64,000 nucleotides of DNA. Origin: Ricordea florida. Lineage: Eukaryota; Cnidaria; Anthozoa; Corallimorpharia; Ricordeidae. The position numbers were made by a program, and so were the translations under genes. Positions 61,951 to 64,000 of the stretch are shown in pieces. How positions within the stretch are numbered: position 1 is the first letter of the stretch; every line of letters begins with the position of its first letter. The notes under the pieces are model-generated. The model had not been told where the DNA came from. It did not search any database and saw only the letters and a list, made by a program, of their open reading frames with translations. Location: assembly GCA_949710005.1 (NCBI GenBank), contig OX453286.1, forward strand, positions 6,020,201 to 6,084,200, in the 5' to 3' direction.

Positions 61951-64000
61951 CTGTTCTTTGGCCAAGTCACCTTCTGTTACCATAATGGAGCCACCATTCG
62001 GAGTTGTGAGGCTGTTTGATTGTGCCGTCTTTTTCCCACTTACAGAGCTTCGAGCATTAAACTGAACATCCGAAGTTATCAAACTCGTTTTCTTATCTAA
62101 CCGAGTCGATCTTAGGGGGCTTTCAATAAAGGTGGTCTCGTCGCGGAACCGTCTTTTCAGTTCTTCGACGAATACGTTCACTGTGGGGTCATCATTGTTA
62201 GTAAGATGAATCTCAGTCAGGTTACAAGCTGGATTTTCTTTGCAGAAATCGAGTACAGAATCAACGATGACACTTGCACAGAGATCCCTAGGAAAGCCAT
62301 ACATTCCAGAGCTAACCGCTGGAATAGCAATAGACCTCAATGCCCTCGCTTCAACTAGAGAATTTGTTATAGCCAAACTCAAGTAACGTTCCTGTTTCGT
62401 TTTCTTCCCTTCTTGCTGTTCTTTGTCCGCGTTGGAATCCCACTTGGGGCCAACGACATGGATGATTTTTTCACAAGGCAACTTGCCCGCGTTTGTAACC
62501 ATTGCGTGTCCCTCCAGGAGAGGACCCCCATTTTCTCTGATGTAGTTATTGCAGTCAGTCTGTATTCCTCTCCCGCCAGCTTCTACGATAGCTCCTGCCA
62601 ACCCTGCAATATGATGCAAGTCTTTATTGGCAGCATTAACAATGGCATCCACATGATGCTTCGTGAGATCGTCTTTGAAGACACAGATCTTTTTCCCTTC
62701 GGGTGTTACGTAGCTACAGAGACATTTCCCTGAAGACTGTCTGGTGCCTCCAAATGTCCTCTCGCTTGCTCTCGATTCCCCTTCCTTGGCAGTAGATTCA
62801 CTGGTCAGGATAATGCAGTGGTTTTCGCCTTCTATGGACTTCAATATCTTTGGCCCCTTTCCCTCTACGAAGAATTTCCTCATGCCTGGCTTGTCCACCG
62901 GGACACGATCTTTTTGTACGTTCGTGGCAAGATCTTGAACTCTTTGTTTACATTTCTTCAATCCATCGGCAGTACCGCAAATTTCAATGCCTTGCCTGTC
63001 TTCTGGGACTGTCATGTCCACGGAAGAGCCAGATAGATCTCTCTTAATGGCATCCAGCTTTTCTTTCCATACCTCACAAAGGAACCTGGTGCAGCCTTGA
63101 TCCATGCTTACGAAATCATATATTATCGTGTTGCTGTCCAGGTACTGTCTGACTTCACCATTGCAACCCTCCACATCTTTACCTATCCCTCTTATCCAGA
63201 TGCTTCTGGAGCCAGTGTTCACCTCGATGCCGACCTTGAACTTGGATGTAAGCGACTTGCTGAAATTTTTCCACCTGGGGCTTTCGAGAATAAGAATGTT
63301 ATCATCTGTCAATTTAATACTTCTTTCTTGGATAATGTCTCGCAGAAACCTTTCAGCGTGTGATGCGCTCTCCGAATTAACACCCACCACTTGAACTCTC
63401 GATTGATCGTGAAGAACGATGGCTTGGATACCAGTCTTCTTCAGGAGCTCTTCAACAAACATGGAAATCGCAGGACGTCTCAATACATTTACAACTTCTA
63501 CGGGAAACTCTACCGTCTTTTCTACAACTTTAGAGGTAAATTTAAATGTTTCAACCATGACATCCTGAAGTACAATTTTGGGACCGTGTAAGTGCAACTT
63601 GCCTTTCTCCAGGTCAACAGAGATTTTCACATATTTACACTTATCTTCAAGCCTCTGAAAAAATCCAGACATCTTCAGTAAGGAGAGTCGCGTTCTTGGT
63701 ATACCATCTTCCTCCATCTCCAAAATTGACTTCTGTAAATCAACATCTTCTTCCGCGGCATGGATCAACTTCCTTAGCTCTTTCACAACTCTTTCTACAT
63801 TCTCTTTCTTGCCAATTATCTGAACGAATTGGTTGGTTTCATCGAAAGATATGTCTGCCTTTGTCACTTGGCTTTGGGAAACGTGAGTTTGCCACTGTTT
63901 CTTTACCTCAACAAACAAATCAGGACGCACGTCGATTTGGGATTTTTTAAATGAACGCAAAAATTGTTCCATGGTTTCCACTCTTTCTTTCCAAGGCTGA
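61951..64000 (-). CDS. PARP14-like gene, KH-like repeats and macrodomain 1 (open at window edge)
   Basis: The frame is open to the window end, so the true start lies beyond it; the Met at 63973 is probably internal. About 430 residues of KH-like repeats (for example VQIIGKKENVERVVKEL) lead into macrodomain 1 (HVDAIVNAANKDLHHIAGLA, then IIHVVGPKW and IPAVSSGMYGFPRD), the typical ADP-ribose pocket. Donor GTACAA at 61950. The gene as a whole is an interferon-type antiviral/ADP-ribosylation factor by vertebrate analogy. Its job in this animal is inferred. Confidence 0.92.

Overview
The window looks like nuclear DNA of an animal, most likely an anthozoan cnidarian (stony coral or sea anemone). The evidence is intron-split genes with GT/AG junctions, an innate-immunity gene pair of PARP14 and Deltex type, AT-rich intergenic DNA, and dense mobile elements of classes common in cnidarians: a Polinton/Maverick, a Penelope-like retroelement, several MITEs and a tRNA-derived SINE. 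The species cannot be fixed from the sequence alone. There is one 200-base assembly gap (10467-10666).

Layout. 1-1625 is one arm of an inverted segmental duplication carrying a small RRM-like exon (broken by a frameshift) and a 588-bp MITE. The other arm lies at about 29560-47870, where the same exon is interrupted by a 654-bp MITE and by a complete 15.5-kb Polinton. 1664-1835 holds a second, divergent RRM-like exon. 1836-7940 has no convincing gene but holds a tRNA-derived SINE, a 105-bp tandem array and older direct repeats. 7948-10466 is a large inverted repeat with a MITE in one arm. 10667-18474 holds two head-to-tail copies of a Penelope-like element with identical 943-aa RT/GIY-YIG proteins. 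18475-27070 is a nest of related non-autonomous elements in both orientations. 27070-29560 has weak exon candidates and inverted GACTCGC-type repeats.

31951-47427 is the Polinton: 236-bp terminal inverted repeats, a 5-bp target duplication, protein-primed DNA polymerase B, retroviral-type integrase, a capsid-like gene (split by one in-frame stop), packaging ATPase, several conserved small membrane or coiled-coil Polinton proteins, a putative minor capsid protein, and two right-end genes of giant-virus flavour. Nearly every gene has a TTTAAAGAT-like motif about 27-41 nt before its start codon. A set of tiny GC-rich hairpins, with varied stems but almost always a 3-nt loop, is scattered between and inside the genes.

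49276-51745 carries the RING and DTC exons of a Deltex/DTX3L-like E3 ligase (+ strand). The RRM-like exon at 31041-31945 is probably its 5' part, which puts the Polinton in its intron exactly at the 5' splice site. 57275-64000 (- strand, open at the window edge) is a PARP14-like gene with KH-like repeats, three macrodomains, a WWE-like region and a PARP catalytic domain. The two genes converge. Deltex (DTX3L) and macro-PARPs (PARP9/14/15) are also neighbours and partners in vertebrates.
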